DNA of 64,000 nt, taken from positions 186,001-250,000 of the forward strand of contig NZ_FNRO01000003.1 in assembly GCF_900107745.1 (NCBI RefSeq), given 5' to 3'. The notes under the pieces are model-generated. The model ran no database searches. It worked only from the letters and a program-made list of their open reading frames with translations, and was not told where the DNA came from. This document shows, one piece after another, positions 41,791-50,453 of the stretch. Origin of the DNA: Variovorax sp. YR216. Lineage in GTDB: Bacteria; Pseudomonadota; Gammaproteobacteria; Burkholderiales; Burkholderiaceae_C. A program made the translations under genes and the position numbers. Each line of letters begins with the position of its first letter. Position 1 is the stretch's first letter.

Positions 41791-43842
41791 ATGACCATTT
41801 CCAAGACCAAACTCCCCTTCCAGGCTGAAGTCGCGCAACTGCTTCACCTCGTCACGCATTCGCTCTACTCGAACAAGGAGATCTTTCTGCGCGAGCTGAT
41901 CTCGAACGCATCGGACGCCTGCGACAAGCTGCGCTTCGAGGCCATCGACCAGCCGGCGCTCTACGAAGACCAGCCCAATCTCGAGGTGCGCGTGTCCTTC
42001 GACCCGGACGCCAAGACCATCACCATCGCCGACAACGGCATCGGCCTCGGCCTGCAGGAAGCCATCGACAACCTCGGCACCATCGCCAAGAGCGGCACCC
42101 GCGAGTTCATGAGCAGGCTCTCGGGCGACCAGAAGGCCACAGTCACCGAGCAAGGGCAGCTCATCGGCCAGTTCGGCGTGGGCTTCTATTCGGGCTTCAT
42201 CGTGGCCGACAAGATCACCGTCGAATCGCGCCGCGCGGGCCTGCCGGCGGCGGAAGGCGTGCGCTGGGTCAGCGCGGGCGCCGGCGACTTCGAAGTCGAC
42301 AGCATCGACCGCCCGCAGCGCGGCACCAGCGTCACGCTGCACCTGCGCGAAGACGCGGACGAATACCTGAACGCCTGGAAGCTCAAGTCGGTGATCGGCA
42401 AGTACTCCGATCACATCTCGCTGCCCATCCTCATGGAGAAAGAGGAATGGAAGGAGGGCGAGGACAACAAGGGCGGCTCGATGGTCAAGACCGGCGAGTG
42501 GGAGACCGTCAATCAGGCGAACGCACTCTGGAGCCGCGCGAAGAAGGACGTCACCGAGGAACAGTACGTCGAGTTCTACAAGAACATCAGCCACGACTAC
42601 GAGGCGCCGCTGGCCTGGAGCCACAACCGCGTCGAAGGCAACACGGAGTACACGCAGCTGCTCTACATCCCGGCCAAGGCGCCGATGGACCTCTGGAACC
42701 GCGACAAGCACGCGGGCGTGAAGCTCTACGTCAAGCGCGTCTTCATCATGGACGACGCCGAATCGCTGCTGCCGAGCTACCTGCGCTTCGTCAAGGGCGT
42801 GATCGACTCGGCCGACCTGCCGCTCAACGTGAGCCGCGAACTGTTGCAGGAAAGCCGCGACGTGAAGGCCATCCGCGAGGGCAGCACCAAGCGCGTGCTC
42901 GGCATGCTGGAAGACCTCGCGAAGAAGCAGAAGACCGGCAGCGAAAGCGGCGAAGGCAAGATCGACGTGGGCTCGGGCGAATCGGTGCCTTCGCCGGAGC
43001 CGACCGAGGGAGTGACAGATGTGGTCGACAAGAACGCGCAGCCCACGCCGGCCGCCGAAGCCGCCGCGGAGTTCGCGGACGAATCGGGCAAGTACGCGAA
43101 GTTCTACGCCGAGTTCGGCGCGGTGCTCAAGGAAGGCCTGGGCGAAGACTTCGTCAACCGCGACCGCATCGCGAAGCTGCTGCGCTTTGCATCGACCACC
43201 AGCGACACCGTGAGCGTGAGCCTGGCCGACTACAAGTCGCGCATGAAGGAAGGCCAGGACGCGATCTACTACATCACCGCCGACACGCTGGCGGCCGCCA
43301 GGAACAGCCCGCAGCTCGAGATCTTCAGGAAGAAGGGCATCGAGGTGCTGCTGATGACGGACCGCGTCGACGAATGGGCGCTCAACTACCTCACCGAGTT
43401 CGACGGCACGCAACTGCAGAGCGTGGCCAAGGGCGCGGTCGATCTGGGCAAGCTGCAGGACGAAGCCGAGAAGAAGGCGGCCGAGGAAACGGCCGAATCC
43501 TTCAAGCCGGTGCTGGAGCGCCTCAAGGAAGCGCTCAAGGACAAGGCCGAGGACGTGCGCGTGACCACGCGCCTCGTCGATTCACCCGCGTGCCTCGTGG
43601 TGCAGGACGGCGGCATGAGCACGCAGCTCGCGCGCATGCTCAGGCAGGCAGGCCAGCCGGCACCCGAAGTGAAGCCGGTGCTGGAAGTCAACGCCGAACA
43701 TCCGCTGGTGAAGAAGCTGGAGAGCTCGGCGCACTTCGACGATCTGGCGAACATCCTGTTCGATCAGGCGCTGCTCGCCGAAGGCGGTTTGCCGGCCGAT
43801 CCGGCGGCCTATGTGAAGCGCGTGAACGCACTGCTGGCCTGA
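41791..43842 (+). CDS. htpG: Chaperone protein HtpG (Hsp90)
   Basis: A 683-residue bacterial Hsp90. The ATP-binding N-domain contains [24 protein letters not shown] and [15 protein letters not shown]. The middle domain has [25 protein letters not shown] and [14 protein letters not shown]. It is about 60 residues longer than E. coli HtpG (624), largely because of an insertion between LAKKQKT and GKYAKFY (about residues 383-432) rich in Gly, Ser, Glu, Pro and Ala. The start has weak ribosome-site support but matches the conserved N-terminus. Confidence 0.97.
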   Translation: MTISKTKLPFQAEVAQLLHLVTHSLYSNKEIFLRELISNASDACDKLRFEAIDQPALYEDQPNLEVRVSFDPDAKTITIADNGIGLGLQEAIDNLGTIAKSGTREFMSRLSGDQKATVTEQGQLIGQFGVGFYSGFIVADKITVESRRAGLPAAEGVRWVSAGAGDFEVDSIDRPQRGTSVTLHLREDADEYLNAWKLKSVIGKYSDHISLPILMEKEEWKEGEDNKGGSMVKTGEWETVNQANALWSRAKKDVTEEQYVEFYKNISHDYEAPLAWSHNRVEGNTEYTQLLYIPAKAPMDLWNRDKHAGVKLYVKRVFIMDDAESLLPSYLRFVKGVIDSADLPLNVSRELLQESRDVKAIREGSTKRVLGMLEDLAKKQKTGSESGEGKIDVGSGESVPSPEPTEGVTDVVDKNAQPTPAAEAAAEFADESGKYAKFYAEFGAVLKEGLGEDFVNRDRIAKLLRFASTTSDTVSVSLADYKSRMKEGQDAIYYITADTLAAARNSPQLEIFRKKGIEVLLMTDRVDEWALNYLTEFDGTQLQSVAKGAVDLGKLQDEAEKKAAEETAESFKPVLERLKEALKDKAEDVRVTTRLVDSPACLVVQDGGMSTQLARMLRQAGQPAPEVKPVLEVNAEHPLVKKLESSAHFDDLANILFDQALLAEGGLPADPAAYVKRVNALLA

Positions 43843-43903
43843 GGCCGTGCACCCGGCCGATCGGCGCCGAGAGGCGTCTGGTCGGCCCTCCTGAGGAGGC
43901 GAT

Positions 43904-45019
43904 ATGGATGCCTTGTCAGAGGTCCTGAAGGTCCTGCAATTCAACAGCGCGATCTTCTTCAAGGCCCGGTTTACCGCGCCGTGGTGCCTGGCTTCCCCGG
44001 AAGCGGACACGGTGGCCAGGCAGGTCAACGCGGGGTCCGAGCGCCTGCTCTTCTATCACCTGTTCGTGGATGGTTCGTGCACAGTGACGCTGGACGGCTT
44101 GCCGCCTCTTCACCTGCAGGCCGGCGACATCATTCTTTTTCCACATGGCGATGCGCACACCATGGCGTCGTCCGCATCGAACGGGCCGATGCCGATGCTC
44201 GACGTGCACGGCCTGTTGCGCGAGAGGCCCGAGGAACTGCAGCTCGGCGGCGGCGGTGCGCCGACGCGCATCATCTGCGGCTATCTGTCGTGCGATCCGG
44301 TGCTGTGCAAGCCGATCCTCGCGACACTGCCGCGGGTGCTGACGGTCAGCCTGAGGCGGGACGTAAGCACCGACTGGGTGGAGCGTTCCTTCGTCTATGC
44401 CGTCGCGGAGGCTGCCGCCACCGAGCCCGGCGGCGAAGGCGTGCTGGCCAAACTGTCCGAAGTGCTGGTGGTCGAGACGCTGCGCCGCTACATCTCCCAG
44501 ATGTCGGAGGGGAACACCGGTTGGTTCGCCGGCTTGCGCGATCGTGTGGTCAGCAGGAGCCTCGCCCTCATGCACGAGAAGCCGGCGCATCAGTGGACGC
44601 TCGAAAGCCTGGCCCATGACGTGGGAACCTCGCGATCGGTGCTCGCCGAGAAGTTCACCCACTACGTCGGGCAGCCTCCGATCCAGTACCTCGTCAAGTG
44701 GCGCATGGCGCTCGCGTCGAACCTCCTGCGGCGCAGCGCCCTGAGCATGATGCACATCGCGCTGGAGGTGGGCTATGAAACCGACACGGCCTTCAGCCGC
44801 GCCTTCAAGCGCGAGTTCGGCGTGCCCCCGGCCTCCTGGCGCCGCGAACACGGTCTCAAGGGCCCGCCTGATGTCAACGATGCAACACGACCAGTGCGAT
44901 CAGCCCGAAGAAGCACGCGAACTGGACGAAGAACAACGCAAAGCGCACCGACACCACACGGTCCGTCTGCTCGAAGCAGACATGGACCAGCGACTGGGGG
45001 ATCCTCGCCGCCAGGATGA
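43904..45019 (+). CDS. AraC-family regulator with cupin domain
   Basis: A 371-residue regulator. The N-terminal cupin (Cupin_6-like) has FVDGSCTVTL and LQAGDIILFPHGDAHTM, the arrangement of AraC proteins near oxidoreductase genes. The C-terminal double HTH includes WTLESLAHDVGTSRSVLAEKF and IALEVGYETDTAFSRAFKREFG. The HTH domain ends near residue 322; the last about 45 residues are a basic/Pro-rich tail read through the 3' part of the convergent MAPEG gene (146-base overlap). A GAGGAGG ribosome site supports the start. Confidence 0.85.
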   Translation: MDALSEVLKVLQFNSAIFFKARFTAPWCLASPEADTVARQVNAGSERLLFYHLFVDGSCTVTLDGLPPLHLQAGDIILFPHGDAHTMASSASNGPMPMLDVHGLLRERPEELQLGGGGAPTRIICGYLSCDPVLCKPILATLPRVLTVSLRRDVSTDWVERSFVYAVAEAAATEPGGEGVLAKLSEVLVVETLRRYISQMSEGNTGWFAGLRDRVVSRSLALMHEKPAHQWTLESLAHDVGTSRSVLAEKFTHYVGQPPIQYLVKWRMALASNLLRRSALSMMHIALEVGYETDTAFSRAFKREFGVPPASWRREHGLKGPPDVNDATRPVRSARRSTRTGRRTTQSAPTPHGPSARSRHGPATGGSSPPG

Positions 45020-45290
45020 CCACGCACAGCGCATCCACCGCGGGCTCGGAGATCGAGAACGCGCGCAGCGCATAGACCAGCACCGCGAACACCGGCAGGT
45101 TCTCGAGGCAGTTTGCATGTGCGCGCATCGCGCGCCGGTACCAGTCCTGCCCCTCGACAGGATCGGCCGGGAATTCGCTCATTCCCGCCCGGCCCAGGAA
45201 GACGCGGCTCAACCTGTAGGCGCCCACCGTGGTGAGCAGAAGAAGCAGGGTCCAGGCCGCGAAACCCAGCAACATCAGTTCCGGCAGCAT
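44874..45290 (-). CDS. MAPEG-family membrane protein
   Basis: A 138-residue inner-membrane protein with four hydrophobic helices. RAHANCLENLPVFAVLV is the MAPEG signature (eicosanoid/glutathione metabolism superfamily). Bacterial members have uncertain functions, some with glutathione transferase or peroxidase activity. GGAGGA precedes the ATG. It overlaps the AraC gene tail on the opposite strand by 146 bases and lies 41 bases downstream of the diiron protein gene, probably in one transcript. Confidence 0.82.
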   Translation of the reverse strand: MLPELMLLGFAAWTLLLLLTTVGAYRLSRVFLGRAGMSEFPADPVEGQDWYRRAMRAHANCLENLPVFAVLVYALRAFSISEPAVDALCVVILAARIPQSLVHVCFEQTDRVVSVRFALFFVQFACFFGLIALVVLHR

Positions 45291-45331
45291 GTCGTCCTCC
45301 TTTGGTGGACCCTGGCGAACCTTGTGGTGGG

Positions 45332-46294
45332 CTAGTGGCGAGTCACGCTGGACGACGGCGCGGGCACCGCATGGAGCAGCGGCTGCAGTGCGTCCGTCAC
45401 CCGGGCGGCCTGGCTGTCGTCCAGCACGCCGAACAGGATCTTCTGGAAGCGCGGCGCCGTCACGCCCGACACGATGTACTGCCAGCGATAGGCCTTCAGG
45501 ATCCCCTCGGCGATGGCCGCGCGCTGCGCATCGTCGTAGCGCATGCCCGCGATCGATCCGAAGTAGCTCGCATCGGCGCTCGCCTGCGCGGTGAGGATCC
45601 CGTCCACCGCCACGACCAGGTCGATCAGGTCGCCGACGGCGGCATCGCGCTCGGCGGCGCTGAGGTGCGCGTCCTCGCGAAGGAACTCCAGCTCGTCCAG
45701 CATCGCGTGCTGCGACTCTTCCTTCCAGTGGGCCAGGAAGACGTCCTTCCACAGCGCGCACAGGTCGTCCTCCGGTTCGATGCTCGCGCGATAGTGGGCT
45801 TGCGTGAAGAGCTCGATGTCCAGCGTCAGCGCGAGGACCGACCAGGCGCTTTTGCTGAGCACGGCCGAGGCGACCGCGTCGGGGTCGGCGGTGGCCATGT
45901 ACCCCACCGGCATGTCGTCGGCCATCATCGATTCCATGCGACGGAACAGCCGCTGGTGCTTCAGTTCCTCGTCGGTCATGCGGACCAGCGCCTCAAGGGC
46001 GGTCTGGTCGCCCAGTGCATGCTGGCGACTGATCTCGAGCATCTTGGCGCCGATGAAGCGCTCCACGAGGCCGAAGATGTAGGCGTAGCTTCGGCCTTGC
46101 ACCTGGCTGAGCAGGCGACGATCGCCCGGCGTCATGAAATCCAGCTCGTTCACCAGCGACAGGCCCGCCGGCAGGAAGGTCTTCGCGAGATCGAATCGCC
46201 GGTTGCGGATGACGTCGTCGTCGATGTCCCAGCGGACGCGCTTGGAGTTCTCGATGACCTTGGCGTACTGGTTTGCAGAAGGAGCGCTTTGCAT
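45332..46294 (-). CDS. Ferritin-like diiron protein
   Basis: A 320-residue helical protein with two carboxylate/histidine motifs of the diiron type: EELKH (109-113) and EESQH (192-196), plus Glu161 in ELFTQAHYRA and a Glu near 79 in LVERF. This spacing resembles diiron N-oxygenases and related ferritin-like enzymes, but the exact family is not one I can name. It could be an oxygenase acting on a small molecule. The start ATG 46294 is preceded by AAAGAGG; a TTG at 46336 is a less likely alternative. It heads a probable two-gene unit with the MAPEG gene. Confidence 0.7.
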   Translation of the reverse strand: MQSAPSANQYAKVIENSKRVRWDIDDDVIRNRRFDLAKTFLPAGLSLVNELDFMTPGDRRLLSQVQGRSYAYIFGLVERFIGAKMLEISRQHALGDQTALEALVRMTDEELKHQRLFRRMESMMADDMPVGYMATADPDAVASAVLSKSAWSVLALTLDIELFTQAHYRASIEPEDDLCALWKDVFLAHWKEESQHAMLDELEFLREDAHLSAAERDAAVGDLIDLVVAVDGILTAQASADASYFGSIAGMRYDDAQRAAIAEGILKAYRWQYIVSGVTAPRFQKILFGVLDDSQAARVTDALQPLLHAVPAPSSSVTRH

Positions 46295-46410
46295 GATGGC
46301 CTCTTTCAATGTCGTTGAAGGAGACTCGATGATCAAAGCGAGGCGCCTGTCAGGTCGGGCCGCGCGTCTGCAAAACTTACCCGATCATCCGGACACGGGC
46401 CGTGACGGGA

Positions 46411-47316
46411 TCACGCCGGTCGGCCGTTCAGCCACACGGTCCCGATGCCGCCCAGCCCGATGAGGCAGATGCCGGCGACCGCCCACAGGTCAGGCGCATG
46501 GGCGAACAGCAGCCACCCGATCGCCGTCGCGAAAATGATCTGCGCGTAGGCGAAGGGCATCAGCACCGACAGCGGGGCCACCCGAACGGCGCCGGCCATG
46601 CAGACATGGCCTACGGTGGCGAACGTGCCCATCAGCAGCAACAGGGCCCACTGCTTGCCGCTCGCGAGGCGAAGCGTCGGTGCGAGATCGAGTGGAAGCG
46701 CCCACAGCACCGCGCCCAGTACCGAGGTCACGAGCAGCGCGGACAGAAGGTTCGTGACGACGAGATCGTCCGCGCTGGCGATGCGGCGCGTCACCAGCTG
46801 GAAAGCCGCATAGCAGAGCGCGCTGGAGATGGGCAGCAGTGCGCCCCAGCCCAGCGCGCCCGCGCCGGCCGGCCGCACGACGGCGAGCATGCCGGCAACG
46901 CCGAGCGCGACCATGGCCCACCGTGCGGGCGAGACTTGCTCCTTGAGCACGAGCGCACTCAGCACGGTGGTCGCCACGGGGGCGAGCAGCATGAGCGCGG
47001 TGAACTCGGCCAGCGGAAGATGCTGAACGCCGTAGAACGAGGCCGCCGAGTTGCAGAGCAGCAGGGCGCCGCGGAGACACTGCAGCGCGGGGACCCGGCT
47101 TCGGATCTTGAGCGGTCCGCCCCGCAGCAAGTGCCATCCGGCCATGGTGGCGGTCTGGAACATGTAGCGCACCCACAGCAGGACCAGCACCGGAATCGAT
47201 CCGCCGAGGTATTTGATCGTTGCATCGCTGCCGGCGAACATGCACGTGGTCAGCAGGACGAGCCCGATGCCGGTGCTCAGGTCCGGGGCTTTGGGGGCCT
47301 TGTTCGCGGGGGGCAT
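46411..47316 (-). CDS. DMT-superfamily (EamA) transporter
   Basis: A 301-residue inner-membrane protein with about ten helices in two EamA repeats: LLTTCMFAGSDATIKYLGG in the first, and SVLMPFAYAQIIFATAIGWLLFAHAPD in the second. This subgroup often resembles RhaT/YdcZ-like exporters; substrate unknown. The N-terminus is a short Lys/Pro-rich cytoplasmic segment. The gene is oriented away from the DUF2189 gene and the FNR-like box at 47353. Confidence 0.83.
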   Translation of the reverse strand: MPPANKAPKAPDLSTGIGLVLLTTCMFAGSDATIKYLGGSIPVLVLLWVRYMFQTATMAGWHLLRGGPLKIRSRVPALQCLRGALLLCNSAASFYGVQHLPLAEFTALMLLAPVATTVLSALVLKEQVSPARWAMVALGVAGMLAVVRPAGAGALGWGALLPISSALCYAAFQLVTRRIASADDLVVTNLLSALLVTSVLGAVLWALPLDLAPTLRLASGKQWALLLLMGTFATVGHVCMAGAVRVAPLSVLMPFAYAQIIFATAIGWLLFAHAPDLWAVAGICLIGLGGIGTVWLNGRPA

Positions 47317-47352
47317 TTTCCGGGAGAGGTGAAGGGGTCGCAGGATGCAGGG

Positions 47353-47396
47353 ACTTGATTGGCGTCAAGTCGCCGGCGATGTGAACTGACTATGCT
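47353..47396 (+). promoter_or_regulatory. FNR/ANR-type box and -10 for the DUF2189 gene
   Basis: ACTTGA-TTGGCG-TCAAGT (47353-47370) is perfectly symmetric and contains TTGAT-TGGC-GTCAA, nine of ten matches to the FNR/ANR consensus. A -10-like TATGCT lies at 47391-47396. The implied transcription start (about 47403) places the box centre near -41.5, the position of class II FNR-activated promoters. I infer induction under low oxygen. Confidence 0.6.
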
Positions 47397-47446
47397 GGCC
47401 GTCATAGCGCCGACGCCTTTTGGCACGTCACATAGGAGTGTGCGCC

Positions 47447-48220
47447 ATGGAACACCCGCTCGACAGTCAATCCTATCTGGAGGCGCCCGCGGTGCGCCGG
47501 GTGAGCGTATTGCGGGCCTTCGCGTGGCTGCGATCGGGGGCGCGTGATCTGGTGTTCCGTCCTGGCGTCAGCTTCGGCATCGGTGCGGTGGTGGCCGTCG
47601 TGGGCCTGATCCTGATGGCCGCAACTTGGCAGGCCACCTACCTTGCGCCAGCGCTGCTCGGCGGATTTCTGCTGGTGGCCCCGTTCGTCGCGATGCCGCT
47701 GTATGCGCTGTCGCGCCAGCGGGAGCAGTCCGCAAAGCCGGATTCCACACTGGCTTTCCGCGCGTGGAAAGGCAACGCCGATTCGATTGCACTGTTCGGT
47801 CTGGTGCTCGTGCTGGCGTACCTGGCCTGGGAGCGCCTGGCGGCCATCGTCTTCGCACTGTTCTACACCGAGCAGGTGCAGCATGTGCCGCACCTGCCTC
47901 CGGCGCTGCTCCTGTCGGGCCAGGCGCCCAGTCTGGTGCTCGCCTTCCTCGCGGTGGGCGCCACGGTGGCAGTGCTGGTCTTCGCGCTCGGCGTCGTCAG
48001 TGTGCCGTTACTGATGGATCGCCCCATGGACGTGATCACCGCGGCGCTGACCAGCCTGCGATGCTGCGCCCGCAATCCGGGTGCCATGTTGCTGTGGGCG
48101 GCGTTGATCGCAACCCTGACAGCCCTTGGCTTCGCGACATTCATGCTCGGGCTCATCGTGATCTTCCCGTGGCTTGCGCATGCGAGTTGGCACGCCTACC
48201 GCGAGATGGTGGGCACCTGA
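47447..48220 (+). CDS. DUF2189-family integral membrane protein
   Basis: A 257-residue protein with about six membrane helices and the DUF2189 features: the N-terminal WLRSGARDLVFRPGVSFGIGA, the central SRQREQSAKPDSTLAFRAW loop and WLAHASWHAYREMV at the end. Function unknown; relatives are often found near cytochrome oxidase or anaerobic genes, as I recall. An AGGAG site lies eight bases before the ATG. The upstream FNR-type box suggests oxygen-regulated expression. Confidence 0.82.
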   Translation: MEHPLDSQSYLEAPAVRRVSVLRAFAWLRSGARDLVFRPGVSFGIGAVVAVVGLILMAATWQATYLAPALLGGFLLVAPFVAMPLYALSRQREQSAKPDSTLAFRAWKGNADSIALFGLVLVLAYLAWERLAAIVFALFYTEQVQHVPHLPPALLLSGQAPSLVLAFLAVGATVAVLVFALGVVSVPLLMDRPMDVITAALTSLRCCARNPGAMLLWAALIATLTALGFATFMLGLIVIFPWLAHASWHAYREMVGT

Positions 48221-48278
48221 TTCCGCTGCGACGCAATCCATTCGTTCGCTGCGCAAGGTGTACCGAGCGGCGCGTTCC

Positions 48279-49409
48279 CTACTCGTCCTGAAACCGGTCG
48301 CCCGGCGTCAGCGGCGCATGGCGGTAGGTCGCCGGCGTGCGGCTCAGCTTGACCGGCGAGCCGATGCCGCGGTAGCCGCCTTCGAGCTCGACCACCATGC
48401 CGCGATGCGCGGTGTGTGGGTGCGTCAGCGCCGCATCCACCGGCAGCACCGGCGCGGCGGGCACGCCGGCCGCCATCAGTGTGTCGACCAGTGAGCGCCC
48501 GTCGAAGTCGGCCAGCGCGGCTTCCAGTTGCTGCTTGAGCCCGTCGCGGTTCACCGACCGCTGGCCGGCGGTGGCGTAGCGCGGGTCCTCGGCCAATTCA
48601 CGCCGCCCGATGCACGCGCAAAAGCTCGCGAATTGTCGGTCGTTGCCCACCGCGACGAAGATCGGATCCGTGCGCGTCTTGAGCGCGTCGTAGGGGTAGA
48701 TGTTCGGGTGCGCATTGCCGGTGCGTCTCGGCTCGGTGCCGTCCATGAACCAGTTGGCCGCATGCGGATGCAGCAGCGAGAGGCCGCTGTCGTACAGCGC
48801 AGCCTCCACGAACTGCCCGCGGCCGCTGCGCTGTCGTTCGTTGAGCGCCAGCAGCACGCCGATCACCGCATTGAGGCCGGTCACCATGTCGACCACCGGC
48901 AGGCCCACGCGCAGCGGCCCGCCGTCCGCTTCGCCGTTGATGCTCATGATGCCGGTCATCGCCTGCACCGCCGCGTCGTAGCCGGGCAGGGCGCCGAGCG
49001 GACCATCCGCGCCGAAGCCCGAGACGCGGCACCAGATGAGGCGCGGGAAGCGTTTCGACAGCGCCTCGTAGCCGATGCCCCAGCGCTCCATGGTGCCGGT
49101 CTTGAAGTTCTCGATCAGCACGTCGGCTTGCGCGACCAGCGCCAGCAGCGCCTCGCGCCCCTCGGGCGTGCCGAGGTCCAGGTGCTGGATGCGCTTGTTG
49201 CGGTTGAGCCCGTGGTAGTACGACGCCACGCCGTCGCGGAAGGGCGGGCCCCAGGTGCGTGTGTCGTCGCCTTGCGGCGGCTCGACCTTGAGCACGTCGG
49301 CGCCGTGATCGCCGAGGATCTGGCCGCAGTACGGGCCGCCGAGGATGCGGGAAATGTCGAGCACGCGGACGCCCGCGAGGGCGCCGGTGGTGGGGGCATT
49401 CGTGGTCAT
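48279..49409 (-). CDS. CaiB/BaiF (class III) CoA-transferase
   Basis: A 376-residue family III CoA transferase, which moves CoA between carboxylic acids through an aspartyl-CoA intermediate. The likely catalytic Asp is 174 in LPVVDMVTGLNAVIG. Other landmarks are DISRILGGPYCGQILGDHGADV and NRNKRIQHLDL. It is the last of three genes (acyl-CoA dehydrogenase, Bug protein, CoA transferase), 22 bases after the Bug gene. Together they suggest catabolism of a specific organic acid. Confidence 0.9.
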   Translation of the reverse strand: MTTNAPTTGALAGVRVLDISRILGGPYCGQILGDHGADVLKVEPPQGDDTRTWGPPFRDGVASYYHGLNRNKRIQHLDLGTPEGREALLALVAQADVLIENFKTGTMERWGIGYEALSKRFPRLIWCRVSGFGADGPLGALPGYDAAVQAMTGIMSINGEADGGPLRVGLPVVDMVTGLNAVIGVLLALNERQRSGRGQFVEAALYDSGLSLLHPHAANWFMDGTEPRRTGNAHPNIYPYDALKTRTDPIFVAVGNDRQFASFCACIGRRELAEDPRYATAGQRSVNRDGLKQQLEAALADFDGRSLVDTLMAAGVPAAPVLPVDAALTHPHTAHRGMVVELEGGYRGIGSPVKLSRTPATYRHAPLTPGDRFQDE

Positions 49410-49431
49410 GGGGGCTGCTCCTGGGCCGGTC

Positions 49432-50412
49432 TCAGTCGAGCTGCGCGCCGGACTGCTTGACCACCGTCGCCCACATGCTCATCTGTTCGGGGATGAATCT
49501 GGCGAGCGCTTCCGGCGAAGTCGACGGCGCCGGTTCGAGGCCCTGGCTCGCGAACTGCTGCTTCACCTTCGGCGAGGCGAGCACCTTCGCGAAGGCCTCG
49601 TTGAGCTTCTTCACACGGTCCGGCGGCGTGCCGGCCGGCGCGACGATGCCGAAGAACACGCTCACGTCGTAGCCCTTCAGGCCCTGCTCGGCGAGCGTGG
49701 GCACGTCAGGCAGTGCCTGCGAGCGCTGGGCGGTGGTCACGCCGAGCGCACGCAGCTTGCCGGACTTGAGGTAGGGCATGGCGGTCAGCACGTCGGTGAA
49801 GCTCATGCTCACCTGGCCGCCCAGCAGGTCGGTCAGCGCCGGGCCGGTGCCCTTGTACGGGATGTGCTGCAGGTCCACGCCGGCCATCGAGTTGAACAGC
49901 ACGCCCGCGAGGTGCGACGAAGCGCCGTTGCCCGACGAGGCATAGCTCAGCTTGCCCGGATTGCTCTTGGCGTAGGCGATCAACTCCTTGACGTTCTTAG
50001 CCGGCACCGAGGGATTCACGACCAGGATGTTCGGCAGGTGGCCGACCTGGATCACCGGCGCGAAGCTCTTCGACGGGTCGTAGTTGATCTTGCGGTAGAG
50101 GCTCGAATTGATCGCCAGCGGCCCGGAGGTGCCGAACAGCAGCACATACCCGTCGGCCGGTGCGCGCGCGACGAACTCGGCGCCGATGTTGCCGCCGGCT
50201 CCGCCGCGGTTCTCCACGATCATCGTCTGGCCGATGTGCTCCTTGATCTCGGCCGCGAGCGTGCGCGCCATCGCATCGGTCGGGCCGCCCGGGGGGAAGG
50301 GCACCACCAGCATCAGGGGCTTGTCGGGGAAGGCTCCTTCCGCGTGGGCGGCCGGAACCATGGGCAGCGCCGAGGCGCAGGCGATGAGAAGGGGCGCGAG
50401 GAATTTCTTCAT
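49432..50412 (-). CDS. Bug/TctC-family periplasmic substrate-binding protein
   Basis: A 326-residue protein with signal peptide ending PAAHAE (about 25). Hallmarks: FPDKPLMLVVPFPPGGPTDAMA, VENRGGAGGNIGAEF and HIPYKGTGPALTDLLGGQVSM. It lies between the acyl-CoA dehydrogenase (41 bases) and the CoA transferase (22 bases), so it probably binds the acid that these enzymes process. No membrane transport genes are present. Confidence 0.9.
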   Translation of the reverse strand: MKKFLAPLLIACASALPMVPAAHAEGAFPDKPLMLVVPFPPGGPTDAMARTLAAEIKEHIGQTMIVENRGGAGGNIGAEFVARAPADGYVLLFGTSGPLAINSSLYRKINYDPSKSFAPVIQVGHLPNILVVNPSVPAKNVKELIAYAKSNPGKLSYASSGNGASSHLAGVLFNSMAGVDLQHIPYKGTGPALTDLLGGQVSMSFTDVLTAMPYLKSGKLRALGVTTAQRSQALPDVPTLAEQGLKGYDVSVFFGIVAPAGTPPDRVKKLNEAFAKVLASPKVKQQFASQGLEPAPSTSPEALARFIPEQMSMWATVVKQSGAQLD

Positions 50413-50453
50413 GAATGTCTCCTGTCGTTCGTCGTGATCTGGAAAGCGCGGTT

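Noticed and set aside
43843..43903. Hairpin-like GGCCGA...TCGGCC after htpG as a terminator
   Set aside because: Stem is interrupted and has no U-run. The following AraC gene has its own good ribosome site; evidence too weak.
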